A stretch of 64,000 nt of DNA from the NCBI RefSeq assembly GCF_013002705.1, contig NZ_JABEND010000003.1:496001-560000 (forward strand), given 5' to 3'. Positions 42,891 through 54,132 of the stretch are shown one piece after another (the stretch's first letter is position 1; the number at the start of each line of letters is the position of its first letter). The translations under genes and the position numbers were made by a program. Source of the DNA: Nakamurella aerolata. GTDB taxonomy: Bacteria; Actinomycetota; Actinomycetes; Mycobacteriales; Nakamurellaceae. Under the pieces are notes generated by a model. It was not told where the DNA came from and did no database searches. It saw nothing but the letters and a program-made list of their open reading frames with translations.

Positions 42891-43026
42891 CCATCCAGCC
42901 ATTCCACCGATCGGCCGATGCCGCCCGATCGAGCCATGCCATCGAGCCGGTACCACCGGATCGAACCACCGGCCGCGGACCGTCCGCGGCCGGACGTTAC
43001 GTAGTTTCCGAAAGGATGCAGCTGTC

Positions 43027-43401
43027 GTGCCTGCGGTCAACCGTTCCGATGTGCCCGCCCCTACCGTCCCGCTCAGCGCCGGTTACTCCGCCGGCGACTT
43101 CCTGTTCGTGTCCGGGCAGGTGGCCAGCAACCCCGACGGATCGGTCTTCGTCGGCGACTTCACCGACGAGGTCAACCGCACGCTGGACAACGTCGAGGCG
43201 ATCCTGAAGGCCGGCGGCGCCGACTTCTCCAAGGTGGTCAAGGTGAACGCCTGGCTCTCCAACTCGATCCTGTTCGCGCCGTTCAACACCGAGTACGCCA
43301 AGCGGTTCCCCGACTCGCCGCCGGCCCGCACCACCGTCGTGGTCAACTTCGGCCACCCGGACGTGCGCGTCGAGGTCGACGCCATCGCCTATCTCGGCTG
43401 A
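43027..43401 (+). CDS. RidA/YjgF-family enamine/imine deaminase
   Basis: 124 residues with the complete Rid fold: PLSAGYSAGDFLFVSGQVAS, LKAGGADFSKVVKVNAWLS, and FPDSPPARTTVVVNFGHP with the Arg that binds the substrate carboxylate. RidA hydrolyses reactive enamines and imines formed by PLP enzymes to keto acids, which fits the D-serine dehydratase-like gene of this island. GTG 43027 is chosen to match the family length; AAAGGA is 11 bases upstream. Confidence 0.88.
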   Translation: MPAVNRSDVPAPTVPLSAGYSAGDFLFVSGQVASNPDGSVFVGDFTDEVNRTLDNVEAILKAGGADFSKVVKVNAWLSNSILFAPFNTEYAKRFPDSPPARTTVVVNFGHPDVRVEVDAIAYLG

Positions 43402-43406
43402 CGCCG

Positions 43407-44279
43407 GTGTCCTTACCTGGGGCCGCGCCAGCTGCCGGTCCAGCCGGGTCGTCGGCGGCGCCGCCGCCGGGGAGCGCCGCGCGGCTCGCGCAGCACCGCA
43501 GGGAGCGCACGCCGGACGGGGTCGAATTCGCTTTCCTGCCAGCAGATTCCGGCCGCGCCGGACCGGGCGGATCGGCCGAGCCGGCCGGGCCGGCGCCGCT
43601 GGTGTTCCTGGCGGCCGGGACCATCGCCGATGCCTTCGACCCCTACTTCGCGCAGGCCGCCGCGTGGCTGGTGGCTGAGGGAATCGCCTGCGCCGCTATC
43701 GATCTGCCGCTGCACGGCGCCAACGCGGTGCCGGGTCAACCGTCCGAGCTGGCCGGCTGGGCCGCCGCTGCGCAGGCCGGGCGGGACGTCGCCGACGAGT
43801 ACCTGCCGCGGGCCCGCTCGGTGCTCGACACCCTGATCGAACGCGGGGACGCGGACCCGGTCAGGATCGCGGTGATCGGCACCTCGCGGGCCGGCTACCT
43901 CGGTCTGCGGCAGCTCGCCGACGACGCCAGGATCCGTTGCGGCGTCGGGTATGCGCCGGTGACCAACCTGCGCGCGCTGTCGGAGTACCGCGCGGTTGAC
44001 CCGGACGGCAGCAACCCGCTGATCGACGCCGCCGGGCTTCCGGCGTTCGCCGATCGGCTGGCCGACCGGCCGGTGCTGCTGCTGATCGGCGATCATGACG
44101 AGCGGGTGAGCACCGACGACACCATCGCGCTGGCCAGGCGGATCAGCGGCTTCGCGCACGGCGCCGGCCGCGACTCCCTCGTCGACCTGCAGGTGTTCGG
44201 CGGCGCGGCGAGCCACACCACCCCGCCCGGCGCCGCCGCGCAGTCCGCACAGTGGTTGCGGGCCAAGCTGTTCGGCTGA
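43407..44279 (+). CDS. Alpha/beta hydrolase, dienelactone-hydrolase-like
   Basis: 290 residues. The fold is supported by PLVFLAAGTIADAF (strand and oxyanion region), the nucleophile elbow IGTSRAGYLG (Ser near 155), the Asp in LLIGDHDERVS (about 232) and the His in GAASHTTPP (about 272). It is an esterase or lactonase of unknown substrate. It starts five bases after the RidA stop, so it belongs to the same transcript. An N-terminal Ala/Pro/Gly stretch of about 25 residues is probably disordered. Confidence 0.82.
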   Translation: MSLPGAAPAAGPAGSSAAPPPGSAARLAQHRRERTPDGVEFAFLPADSGRAGPGGSAEPAGPAPLVFLAAGTIADAFDPYFAQAAAWLVAEGIACAAIDLPLHGANAVPGQPSELAGWAAAAQAGRDVADEYLPRARSVLDTLIERGDADPVRIAVIGTSRAGYLGLRQLADDARIRCGVGYAPVTNLRALSEYRAVDPDGSNPLIDAAGLPAFADRLADRPVLLLIGDHDERVSTDDTIALARRISGFAHGAGRDSLVDLQVFGGAASHTTPPGAAAQSAQWLRAKLFG

Positions 44280-44324
44280 GCGCTGCGCTCCGCGCTGTCA
44301 GCAGCCCCCACCCCCCGGCACAGA

Positions 44325-44363
44325 CACCGACGCCCGGCCCCACCATGGGGCCGGGCGTCGGTG
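44325..44363. terminator. Bidirectional terminator hairpin
   Basis: A perfect 18-bp inverted repeat (44325-44342 with 44346-44363) with a CCA loop lies between the convergent hydrolase and sialidase-like genes. Confidence 0.9.
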
Positions 44364-44389
44364 GTTGTGCCAAGGGCAGCCGGCCGGCC

Positions 44390-46771
44390 TCAGCCGGTGA
44401 CGCCGATCTGCACGTTGTCGTACGAGTGCTCCATGTTTGTGTCGGCCACCTCAAGACCGGTGGTCGGCCGGAAGCCGTTGAACGACACCGCGTTGCCGGA
44501 CTTGATGGTGGTGGTCAGCGTGGTGCCGTGCACGGTGACCGAGGCGCTGTCCGCGCCGATCGTCATCGAGACCGGAATCCACTGGTAGTTCGGGGTGAAG
44601 GTGGGGAAGGTGCCCACCAGCTGCCACCCCGAGCCGTCCCACACCGTCAGGTCGAAACCCTTGCCGCCGGCCGCCGGCCGGAAGTGGAACTTCCAGCCTG
44701 TCACCTGCTTGCCGGCGGCGTCGGTGCCGAGGATCTCCCAGTTGGCGCCGCTGCCGTAGCCCTCACCCGAGTAGCCGAAGTCCAGTTGCAGCTTCTTGCC
44801 GGCCGGGGTGCCGGCGAACGGGAACGTCATGCGCCCCATGGAGTTCGGGTCGGTGTCGACCAGGATCGCGCGCCGCTGCGAGTTCTGCCCCGGCATGATG
44901 GTGTCCGCGGTGAAGGCATGCAGGGTGTCGACGGTGCCGCGCGGCGTGACGTTCACCGCGTCGTTCTCGAACGTCCACAGATCGGAACCGTACAGCTCCA
45001 GCTCGTTCAGCGCGGTGAAGGCGTCCCGGCCGATGCCAGACACCCGGACGTAACGCGCCGCGGTCGGTGTGAAGTCGGTGTACCGCACCGCGCAGTCGAC
45101 GCTGTCCTTCTGCTGCACCACCGGCCGGCCCCAGTTCTTGCCGTCCACCGACAGCTGCACCTGGGCGCTGCCAGCCACCCCGCGGTCGAGCATCAACCCG
45201 ATGCGGTTCAGGGTGTATTGCCGATCCAGTTGCAGGTCAATCACTTTGCGGGCGCCGTCGGCGAACCGGGCGGCAGCCAGGTACTCGTTGCTGCCGTCGA
45301 CGGCACCGGCCAGCCGCTGTTCGGTGTAGCGACTGTCGGCGGCGACCACATCGCCGGTGAGCTTCATGCTGCCGGCCTTGACCCCGCCGGCCAGATCGAG
45401 TTTGCCCTTGCCTGAGGTCACCGCATCGACCCGGCGGGCCCAGTCGCCGTTCTGCTGGCCGTACTCCTGGCACGACCAGATCACCACGCACATGTCGCCG
45501 AACTGCACCGTCGAGTTCGGTTGATCCGGCGTCAGTGAGGTGTTGCCGCTGGATCCCATCCAGCGGCCGAGAAAGCCCTTGCGGATGTAGTTGCTGTAGG
45601 TGAGTTTGCCGGTGTCCCAAGTCTTTCCGGTGCCGTCCCAGTTGACGGCGACGTAATTGTCCGGGCGCCCGTACGAGAGCACCATGGCGCCGTTGGGCTG
45701 CAGCACCAGCTGCGGCTGGATGCCCTCGGCCGGCAGGCCGGGCGGCGGGACGAAGGTGGTGACCGGGGTCCAGGTCTTGCCGTCGTCGTCGGAGTACGAC
45801 TGCCGCATCGGCTTGATGGCGGCGTTGTGCGCCTCGCCGGCCCTGGCGACCATCAGCAGCCGGCCGTCGGTGGTCCGCGACAGGGTGAACTCGGTCAGGT
45901 CGTTGCCGCCGGGGATTTCCGAGCGCTGCGACCAGGTCTTGCCGGCGTCGGTCGACTGCAGAATCAGCGCGTGACAGTCCGGCGGGGTCGAGGTGTTGGG
46001 TGGTGGGCAGCTGCCGGTCTTGGCGCCGTACACCCCGGTGATCAGGGTGCCGTCGTTCAACTCGACGATGTCGCGGCCGTTGAACCGGTAATAGCTGAGC
46101 TTCACCAGGTTTTCCACCAGCGGCGCCGTCCACTTCTGCCAGGTCTTGCCAAGATCGGTGCTGCGCGCCATCGGGATGCCGACCCGGTTGGGGGCGGGTG
46201 CGCCGGTGGGCCGGAACATGGCGGCCAGGACGGAGCCGTCGCGCATCCGGCCCATGCTGCCGTACGCCCAGTCCTTGCCGAGACCGCCGCCCTCGGCGGG
46301 GGCGAACACCTTGTTGTTGTTCTCCGCCACCAGCTGCGTCATGTTCAGCACCGCGGTGGACGAGTCCTCGCGGCCCTGCACGTTGAGCAGGGTCTTTTTC
46401 ACCCGTGACCCTTCCACCAGATGGTCGAAGGAGAACGCCAGCGGGGTGGAGGCCAGCACACCGGGCGCCGGGCTGAACGGGTACCACTGGGCACCGAGCG
46501 ACAACTCGTTGACGCCGGGGTCGGTGCCGTCGCTGACGGTGTTGCCGCCACCGCCGCTTGGCGGTGGCTCGTCCCAACCGGCCGTCACCGCGGCGTACGC
46601 GCCGACGCCGCCGACCAGGGTGGTGACGGCGGCCAGCACCAGCGCCTTGCCGCGCAGCCGGCGCACCGGCCCGCGGCGGTGGTGCCGGTCCGGACGCTGC
46701 GGCGAGAACTGTGGGAACTGCTGGTTGGACTGTTGCTGACTTTCCTGTGGGGTTGCGGTATGTGCTTGCAT
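44390..46771 (-). CDS. Secreted sialidase-like BNR protein with discoidin-type domain
   Basis: 793 residues. A cytoplasmic Gln-rich N-terminus and one hydrophobic helix (ALVLAAVTTLVGGVGAYAAV) form an uncleaved anchor or signal. The catalytic-type beta-propeller carries three Asp boxes (STDLGKTW, STDAGKTW, SDDDGKTW). Then follow an F5/8-type C domain (YTLNRIGLMLDRGV to DAFTALNELELYG, about 495-620) and a final lectin-like jelly roll ending in MEHSYDNVQIGV. It probably hydrolyses or binds sialic-acid-like or other glycans outside the cell. The family Arg triad could not be confirmed by eye. Confidence 0.82.
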   Translation of the reverse strand: MQAHTATPQESQQQSNQQFPQFSPQRPDRHHRRGPVRRLRGKALVLAAVTTLVGGVGAYAAVTAGWDEPPPSGGGGNTVSDGTDPGVNELSLGAQWYPFSPAPGVLASTPLAFSFDHLVEGSRVKKTLLNVQGREDSSTAVLNMTQLVAENNNKVFAPAEGGGLGKDWAYGSMGRMRDGSVLAAMFRPTGAPAPNRVGIPMARSTDLGKTWQKWTAPLVENLVKLSYYRFNGRDIVELNDGTLITGVYGAKTGSCPPPNTSTPPDCHALILQSTDAGKTWSQRSEIPGGNDLTEFTLSRTTDGRLLMVARAGEAHNAAIKPMRQSYSDDDGKTWTPVTTFVPPPGLPAEGIQPQLVLQPNGAMVLSYGRPDNYVAVNWDGTGKTWDTGKLTYSNYIRKGFLGRWMGSSGNTSLTPDQPNSTVQFGDMCVVIWSCQEYGQQNGDWARRVDAVTSGKGKLDLAGGVKAGSMKLTGDVVAADSRYTEQRLAGAVDGSNEYLAAARFADGARKVIDLQLDRQYTLNRIGLMLDRGVAGSAQVQLSVDGKNWGRPVVQQKDSVDCAVRYTDFTPTAARYVRVSGIGRDAFTALNELELYGSDLWTFENDAVNVTPRGTVDTLHAFTADTIMPGQNSQRRAILVDTDPNSMGRMTFPFAGTPAGKKLQLDFGYSGEGYGSGANWEILGTDAAGKQVTGWKFHFRPAAGGKGFDLTVWDGSGWQLVGTFPTFTPNYQWIPVSMTIGADSASVTVHGTTLTTTIKSGNAVSFNGFRPTTGLEVADTNMEHSYDNVQIGVTG

Positions 46772-46925
46772 ACCAATCTTTTCCGACCGTTGTTTCTCGG
46801 ATGTGGCTGGCCCGACAGCAGTTCTTCGGACCTCGGTGCTCGAGCCGACGTTTTCGGCTCACTCATGTCGGCTGCCGCGCTGTTCTGGGTGCTTCGCGGG
46901 TAGGCGACGGGCGGCTGACATGAGA

Positions 46926-46963
46926 ACCGCCCGGCCCGTCATGGTGGTGACGGACCGGGCGGT
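46926..46963. terminator. Terminator after the first binding-protein gene
   Basis: ACCGCCCGGCCCGTCA and TGACGGACCGGGCGGT form a 16-bp stem with one mismatch and a 6-nt loop, 56 bp beyond the stop of the leftward oligopeptide-binding gene. Confidence 0.85.
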
Positions 46964-47018
46964 CGTTCGGTGGGTACTGCGCGGGATTACCCGCCGGCTG
47001 CCTGGTCGGCGGCCGTGA

Positions 47019-48854
47019 TCAGCCGGTCTTCTTCCACAGCCACGGCTGGTACCAGGTGGCGTTGTCCAGGATCTCGAAACCCTGCACCTTGTCGCTCACC
47101 GCGAAGGTCCAGTTCAGGCTGTACAGCCAGCCGAGCGCCGGGTTCTCGTTCTCGATCTTGGCGGCCGCGATGTAGTCGGCCTTCTGCTGGTCCGGCGTGG
47201 TGGCAACGAGGGCCGTGGCCATCGCCTTGTCCATCGCCGGGTCGCAGTAGTTGCCGGTGTTCGGTCCCTTCGGCACGCCCAGCTTGCAGTTGGTGACCGG
47301 GCCGGCACCGGCGGGGTTGACGCCGTAGTCGCCGCCGCCGACCAGCAGCACGTCGAACTTGTGCTTGTCGCTGAAGGCATCGGTGAAGTACGAGGCCTGG
47401 ATCTGCTTGAGGTTGACGTTCAGGCCGATCTTCTTCAGCTGGTCGGCGACCACCTGCGCGGCCGCGTCGCGGTCGGGGTTGCCGCCGGCGATCCAGCCGA
47501 GGTCGATCGGCTTGCTGGTGTCGAACTTGGCCTCGGCCAACAGCTGCTTGGCCTTGTCCGGGTTGTAGGCGTAGTCGTTGATCTCGGTGCCTGACCACTT
47601 CTCCGGGAAGATGCTGTTGCGTACCTTGGCGTGGCCCTGCAACGCGCCGTCGGCGATGGCCTTGCGGTCGACGCCGTACTGGAAGGCCTGCCGGACGCGT
47701 TTGTCCTTGAACCTGTCCTGGGTCTGGTTCCAGGTCAGGGTGACGAACCCGGTGGACGGGATCTCCTGCACCTTGACGCCCTGCATGCCCTGCACGGTCG
47801 GGATGTCGACGGCACCGACCTGCACCAGGTCCATCTCGCCGGTCTGCAGCTGCTGGGTCGCCACGTCCGCCGACATCGGTTTGACGTAAACGTCTTTCAC
47901 GCCAACCGGTTCACGGAAGTTCGGGTTGGCCTGCACATGGGCGTACTGGTCGGTCTTGTATTCGACGAACTTGAACGGACCTGAGGTCACCGTCGGCTTC
48001 TTGAACCACTTGTTCAGGTTGAAGTCCTTGATGGGTTCCTTCTCAAGGATGTGCTTGGGGAAGATCGGCAGGGTGCCCGCCTGTGCCGCGAGGCCGGAGT
48101 TGGGGATGTCCTGCTTCATCACGAAGGTCTGCGGGTCGGGCGCCGAGAAACCGCTGATGGTCTTGGCTTTGCCGTCGATGTAGTCCTGCAGGCCGGAGAT
48201 GGTGGCGAAGTTCGGGGCCGGCCCCGAGTTGGTGCGGGTGTCGGCCGCGCGGGTGTAGGAGAACAGCACGTCCTGCGACGTCAGCGGCTGGCCGTCGCTC
48301 CACTTCAGATTCGGTTTCAGCTTGAAGGTCAAGGTCTTCCCGCCGTCCGACACGGTCGGCAGGCTCTGCGCCATGTACGGGGTGAGATCGCCCTTCGGGT
48401 TCTTCTGCAGCAGCTCGTCGTAGATCAGCGAGATCACCTGCTGATCCGGCCCGGAGGCGGGTGCCAGCGGGCCGAAGTCGCCGCTGGGCTTTTGGTACAT
48501 GAAGACGTTCATGGTGCCGGAGGCATTGGCATCGGCCTTGCCGGGCTCGACGACCGCGCCGCCGCCGGCGTTCGCGCCCGACCCCGCTGCACCGGAACCA
48601 GCAGCACCGGATCCAGCAGCGCCCGATCCCGCTGCGCCCGCCGCTCCGGAGCCGGCTGCGCCGCCCGCGGTCGAGCTGGTGTCGGTTCCAGCGCCGGAGT
48701 TGCCGGACGCGCCGGCAGCGGTGGTGCCGCCGCCGGCAGCGTTACCGCCGGTGGACGACTCGGGATTGGTGGGATCGTTGGAGCAGCCGGCGGCCAGCAC
48801 CGCTAGCCCCGCCAGTGCCGCCACCGCGGTTTTTGCACGGTAGTTCACCCGCAT
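47019..48854 (-). CDS. Oligopeptide-type substrate-binding lipoprotein 1
   Basis: 611 residues of the family-5 solute-binding proteins. A signal peptide (TAVAALAGLAVLAAGC) gives a lipobox, so it is predicted to be tethered to the membrane surface. After a Gly/Ala/Ser linker of about 75 residues come the typical SBP5 segments DELLQKNPKGDLTPYMAQSL, KWSDGQPLTSQDVLFSY and RVRQAFQYGVDRKAIADGAL. It delivers peptides or similar solutes to the Opp permease encoded upstream. It has its own promoter with an IclR-type dyad (48906) and its own terminator, so it is a separate transcription unit. Confidence 0.9.
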   Translation of the reverse strand: MRVNYRAKTAVAALAGLAVLAAGCSNDPTNPESSTGGNAAGGGTTAAGASGNSGAGTDTSSTAGGAAGSGAAGAAGSGAAGSGAAGSGAAGSGANAGGGAVVEPGKADANASGTMNVFMYQKPSGDFGPLAPASGPDQQVISLIYDELLQKNPKGDLTPYMAQSLPTVSDGGKTLTFKLKPNLKWSDGQPLTSQDVLFSYTRAADTRTNSGPAPNFATISGLQDYIDGKAKTISGFSAPDPQTFVMKQDIPNSGLAAQAGTLPIFPKHILEKEPIKDFNLNKWFKKPTVTSGPFKFVEYKTDQYAHVQANPNFREPVGVKDVYVKPMSADVATQQLQTGEMDLVQVGAVDIPTVQGMQGVKVQEIPSTGFVTLTWNQTQDRFKDKRVRQAFQYGVDRKAIADGALQGHAKVRNSIFPEKWSGTEINDYAYNPDKAKQLLAEAKFDTSKPIDLGWIAGGNPDRDAAAQVVADQLKKIGLNVNLKQIQASYFTDAFSDKHKFDVLLVGGGDYGVNPAGAGPVTNCKLGVPKGPNTGNYCDPAMDKAMATALVATTPDQQKADYIAAAKIENENPALGWLYSLNWTFAVSDKVQGFEILDNATWYQPWLWKKTG

Positions 48855-49426
48855 GAATACACCCGCCTTTGGATGCTCCTGCCGGACGAGGGCAGGAAGA
48901 AGATGTGAAAAACGATTTCAGCAGAGAATGCTAGGGCATCCGCCCGCTGTCAAGCATCACGATTGGGCAACGCGACCATCGACCCTGTTGGGACTGCGCA
49001 TTCACGCTCAACATAGCCGCCGAAGACACTGATTCGGGCAGCCAGCGGTGAAACCGCCTGTGCGGCGGGCGATTCGGCTGCAGTCGCCGCGGTGGGCAGG
49101 CGTCAACGCAGCGACCTGCTCACCCACCAAAGATCAGCAAACCTCGGCGCGGCCCACGCCGGCCGGCAGTGCAGGTCACGCTCCGACAAACATTGCTGCC
49201 GGCCTTGCTCCCACCGAGGGAAACTCACCTCGTACCGACGCCGACAGTGCGCCCCTCCGGCCGGCCGGTCGCGGCACCGTCATCACCAGCAACTGTCATC
49301 ACCAGCAACAGCAGGGGACGATCTCCGCCGACGATGGCCCCGACATCGCCCGCTGTTGCAGCAGATGATGAATCAGCTACTCAGGCGGCGGCGCTATCAC
49401 TCACCTGGCCGACTGGCGCCGGCCGG
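48855..49426. promoter_or_regulatory. Promoter region of the binding-protein gene
   Basis: The 570-bp gap between the aminotransferase stop and this binding-protein gene contains an IclR-type dyad at 48906-48920. Apart from short duplications such as CATCACCAGCAAC at 49280-49310, I see no gene; the plus-strand frames have no protein features. Confidence 0.5.
48906..48920. promoter_or_regulatory. IclR-type operator, site 3
   Basis: TGAAAA-ACG-ATTTCA lies 52 bp upstream of the binding-protein ATG 48854, in an A-rich context typical of a promoter. Confidence 0.7.
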
Positions 49427-50794
<1,368 letters not shown>

Positions 50795-50865
50795 GTTGGT
50801 TCTTCTCGGCTGGCGCTCCGACTCGGTGTGCCGGCCTGCGTGGTTACCGCCCGATCGTATCAAGT

Positions 50866-50880
50866 TGAAACACGGTTTCA
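50866..50880. promoter_or_regulatory. IclR-type operator, site 2
   Basis: TGAAAC-ACG-GTTTCA is the most perfect copy of the island's dyad. It lies in the 95-bp gap between the oppF stop and the aminotransferase ATG 50794. Confidence 0.75.
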
Positions 50881-50889
50881 CACAACGAG

Positions 50890-52038
50890 TTACTCCGCGG
50901 TAGCGTAGGCCCGCACCGGTTCGCCGCCGAGCACGTCAATGGCCTCAGGGAAGTGGCACGCCACCCGATGCCCGGCCGCCGGATCCACCGCCTCGTCAGC
51001 CACCCCGGCAACGACGGCGGCGGCCGCGCTGCCGGGCGCCGGCTCCAAGAGCGGCTCGGTGGTGGCGCAGATCTCCTGCGCCTTCCAGCATCGGGTCCGG
51101 AACCGGCAACCCGACGGCGGGTTGCTCGGACTGGGCACGTCGCCGCGCAACACGATCCGTTCCCGCTGGCCCAGCTGCTCGATCTCCGGCGACGGGATGG
51201 CCGACAGCAACGCCTGGGTGTACGGATGCGCCGGCGCGGTGAAGATCTCGTCCTTGTCGCCGATCTCGACGATCTTCCCTAGGTACATCACCGCGATCCG
51301 GTCGCAGGTGTGCCGTACCACCGAAAGGTCATGCGAGATGAACAGGTAGGCGAGGCCGCGTTCGTTCTGGACGTTCTCCAGCTGGTTGATCACCTGCGCC
51401 CGGATCGACACGTCCAGCGCCGACACCGGTTCGTCAAGGACGATCACCCGCGGTTGCAGCACCAGCGCCCTGGCGATACCGATGCGCTGACGCTGGCCGC
51501 CGGAGAACTCGTGCGCGTAACGGTTGGCCTGCTCCATCGACAGTCCGACGGCCTGCAGCGCGGCCTCGACCCGCTGCTGGCCCGTCATGCCGTCTTCCTT
51601 GGTGCGGTAACGATGCTGGATCCGCAGCGGCTCGGCAACGATGTCGCGCACCGTCATTCGCGGGCTCAGCGACGCATACGGGTCTTGGAAGACGATCTGC
51701 ACGTTGTTGCGCAGCTTGTGCAACCCGGCCTCACCGCTGATCTCCTCGCCGTCCAGCCGCACCTGGCCACCGGTGGCCGGGGTCAGACCCATCAGGGTCT
51801 TGCCTGTTGTCGACTTGCCGCAGCCCGATTCACCTACAAGGCCAAGGGTTTCGCCGCGGTGCAGGGTGAAGCTCACCCCATCGACAGCGCGAGTGACCGA
51901 GGTCGACTTACGCAGCAGTCCCGACCGGCGCGGAAAGTGTTTGACCAGATCGACGGCCTCCAGCAACGGCGCGTCCTCGGTCGCACCGACGTCAGCGGCC
52001 ACGGTTGCGTCCTTGCTCAGGGACGGAGTAGCGCTCAT
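50890..52038 (-). CDS. Oligopeptide ABC transporter ATP-binding protein OppF-like
   Basis: 382 residues. Walker A is [14 protein letters not shown], the signature [17 protein letters not shown], Walker [13 protein letters not shown] and the switch His FISHDLSVV. The C-terminal extension with the four-Cys-type segment ([19 protein letters not shown]) is the hallmark of Opp/Dpp ATPases. It powers peptide import together with the upstream OppD-like subunit, whose stop overlaps this start by four bases. Confidence 0.93.
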   Translation of the reverse strand: MSATPSLSKDATVAADVGATEDAPLLEAVDLVKHFPRRSGLLRKSTSVTRAVDGVSFTLHRGETLGLVGESGCGKSTTGKTLMGLTPATGGQVRLDGEEISGEAGLHKLRNNVQIVFQDPYASLSPRMTVRDIVAEPLRIQHRYRTKEDGMTGQQRVEAALQAVGLSMEQANRYAHEFSGGQRQRIGIARALVLQPRVIVLDEPVSALDVSIRAQVINQLENVQNERGLAYLFISHDLSVVRHTCDRIAVMYLGKIVEIGDKDEIFTAPAHPYTQALLSAIPSPEIEQLGQRERIVLRGDVPSPSNPPSGCRFRTRCWKAQEICATTEPLLEPAPGSAAAAVVAGVADEAVDPAAGHRVACHFPEAIDVLGGEPVRAYATAE

Positions 52039-53183
52039 GAATGTTCCTTCAGATCGGTTGCCGCGCCACCGGTCTCGGGCGCAGCCGCGGCTCCGACAGC
52101 CGCTTCCTCGAGCACGCAGGCGCGGGGCTGCGGGGTCTCGTCCGGGAAGTGACAGGCCGAGAAGTGCCCTGGCCCGACCTCGGCCAGCGGCGGGCGCTGC
52201 GCCCGGCAGATGTCGCGATCACGGCCGACCGAGCAGCGCGGCTGGAACGGGCAGCCGGGGTTCTGGCTCAGCACGTTCGGCGGGCTGCCGGGAATCGGCG
52301 TCAGCTCGGCCTCGTCCCTGGTGAGTGATGGCAGGCTGGCCAGCAGCCCGGCGGTGTACGGATGCCGCGGCCTTGTGAAGATCTCCTTCACCGAACCGGT
52401 TTCCATCACCCGCCCGCCGTACATCACCATCACGCGCTCGGCGAGTTCGGCGATGACGCCGAGATCGTGGGTGATGAAAAGGGTGGCGGCGCCGGTCTCC
52501 TGCTGCGCCTTGCGGATGATGTCGAGCACCTGCGCCTGGATGGTGACGTCGAGCGCGGTGGTCGGCTCGTCGGCGATCAGCAGGACAGGGTTGTTGGCGA
52601 TCGCCATCGCGATCATCGCGCGCTGCCGCATACCGCCGGAGAACTCGTGCGGGTACTGGTTGGCCCGCACCTCCGGCTGCGGCACCCCGACCTGCTGCAG
52701 CAGTTCGACGGCACGCTGCATCGCTTGGGCACGGGAAACCTTGTGGTGCACGCGAACTGCCTCGCCGATCTGCCTGCCCACCTTGATCACCGGGTCGAGC
52801 GCCGTCATCGGATCCTGGAAGACCACGCCAACCTCGCCGCCGCGCACCTTGCGCAGTACCCGCTCCTTGGCGCCGATCAGCTCGCGGCCGTTCAGCTTCA
52901 CCGAGCCCTTGGTGATCTTGCCCGGCGGGGTGTCGATCAGGCCGAACAGCGACATCGACGTCACCGACTTGCCCGACCCGGATTCGCCCACCACCCCGAG
53001 CACCTCGCCGGGCGCGACGGTGAACGAGACACCGTCGACGGCGTAGGCGGTCCCGGCCTCGGTGCGGAACTGCACGTGCAGGTCGTCCACCACCAGCAGC
53101 GGCCGGTCGGCGCCGTCGGCCGCCGCCGGGGCAGACGTGCGCTGCGGGGCGGCGTCCCGGCCTGAACCAGTAGATCGAGTCAT
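52035..53183 (-). CDS. Oligopeptide ABC transporter ATP-binding protein OppD-like
   Basis: 382 residues. Walker A is [14 protein letters not shown], the signature [17 protein letters not shown], Walker [15 protein letters not shown] and [13 protein letters not shown]. The Cys-containing C-terminal extension ([20 protein letters not shown]) is complete. It pairs with OppF in the importer and follows the permease genes with a 10-bp gap. Confidence 0.93.
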   Translation of the reverse strand: MTRSTGSGRDAAPQRTSAPAAADGADRPLLVVDDLHVQFRTEAGTAYAVDGVSFTVAPGEVLGVVGESGSGKSVTSMSLFGLIDTPPGKITKGSVKLNGRELIGAKERVLRKVRGGEVGVVFQDPMTALDPVIKVGRQIGEAVRVHHKVSRAQAMQRAVELLQQVGVPQPEVRANQYPHEFSGGMRQRAMIAMAIANNPVLLIADEPTTALDVTIQAQVLDIIRKAQQETGAATLFITHDLGVIAELAERVMVMYGGRVMETGSVKEIFTRPRHPYTAGLLASLPSLTRDEAELTPIPGSPPNVLSQNPGCPFQPRCSVGRDRDICRAQRPPLAEVGPGHFSACHFPDETPQPRACVLEEAAVGAAAAPETGGAATDLKEHS

Positions 53184-53193
53184 GAGGTATCTC

Positions 53194-54132
53194 CTAGCGC
53201 TGGCGCGGGTCGAGCGCGTCGCGCAGACCGTCGCCGATGAAGTTGATGCTCAGCACCGTGATCGCGATGCACAGGCCCGGCGGCAGCCACAGCCACGGCA
53301 TCGACGAGATCACCGTGTACTGCTGCGCGGCCTGCAGCATGTTGCCCCAGCTGGCGGTCGGCGGCTGGATACCGAAGCCGAGGAACGACAATGCCGCCTC
53401 GCTGAGGGTCAGACCGGCCACCTCGAGGGTCAGGATCACCACCACCTGGCTGAGCGCCGCCGGCAGCAGGTGCCGGGTGATCAGCCAACCCGGCTTGGCG
53501 CCGAACGCCCGCGACGCCTGCACGTACTCGCGCTCGCGCAGCGACAGGATCACCGCGCGCACCACGCGGGCGGTGGAGATCCAGTTGAACAACGCCAGCA
53601 GTCCGATCAGCACGATCACGTTGCCACCGAAGATGCCGATGACGATGATCATCGCGACGATGCTCGGGAAAGACATGAACACGTCGGCCATGCGCATCAG
53701 TACCGAATCGACCCAGCCGCCGAAGGTGCCGGCCAGCGCACCGATGATCGACCCGAGCACGGTGGTCACCACGGCCGCCGAGATACCGACGCCCAGCGAC
53801 ACCCGGCCGCCGTACACCAAGCGGGCAAACACATCTCGGCCGACGTTGTCGGTGCCGAGCAGATGCTCTGCGGACGGCTTTGCCCTGATGTTCAGCGGGT
53901 CGACGGTGTACGGGTCGAGGTTCATGAACATCGGCAGGAAGATCACGCCGAGCACCAGGATCGCCATCACCACCAGCGCGACCGCGGCCAGCCGGTTCCG
54001 CAGGAAGCGGCGCCAGGCCAGCCCGGCGGGACTGCGGCGCTTGACGGACAGCCCCTCGAGGGCGTTGCTGCCGCCGTCGGCTGTCGGGCCCGGCTCGGCG
54101 GCGGGCAGCGTGGTATCTACAGGCAGGGTCAT
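53194..54132 (-). CDS. Oligopeptide ABC transporter permease OppC-like
   Basis: 312 residues with about six membrane helices. The N-terminal cytoplasmic part (KRRSPAGLAWRRFLRNRLAA) is the OppC-type signature. The EAA loop region reads LREREYVQASRAFGAKPGWL and is followed by HLLPAAL. The domain DNVGRDVFARLVYGGRVSL also fits. It forms the channel with the preceding permease, whose stop it overlaps. Confidence 0.93.
   Translation of the reverse strand: MTLPVDTTLPAAEPGPTADGGSNALEGLSVKRRSPAGLAWRRFLRNRLAAVALVVMAILVLGVIFLPMFMNLDPYTVDPLNIRAKPSAEHLLGTDNVGRDVFARLVYGGRVSLGVGISAAVVTTVLGSIIGALAGTFGGWVDSVLMRMADVFMSFPSIVAMIIVIGIFGGNVIVLIGLLALFNWISTARVVRAVILSLREREYVQASRAFGAKPGWLITRHLLPAALSQVVVILTLEVAGLTLSEAALSFLGFGIQPPTASWGNMLQAAQQYTVISSMPWLWLPPGLCIAITVLSINFIGDGLRDALDPRQR

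Noticed and set aside
46772-46830. Fifth IclR-type dyad in front of the sialidase-like gene
   Set aside because: GTTTC and GAAA strings occur, but spacing and order do not match the 6-3-6 consensus of the other four.
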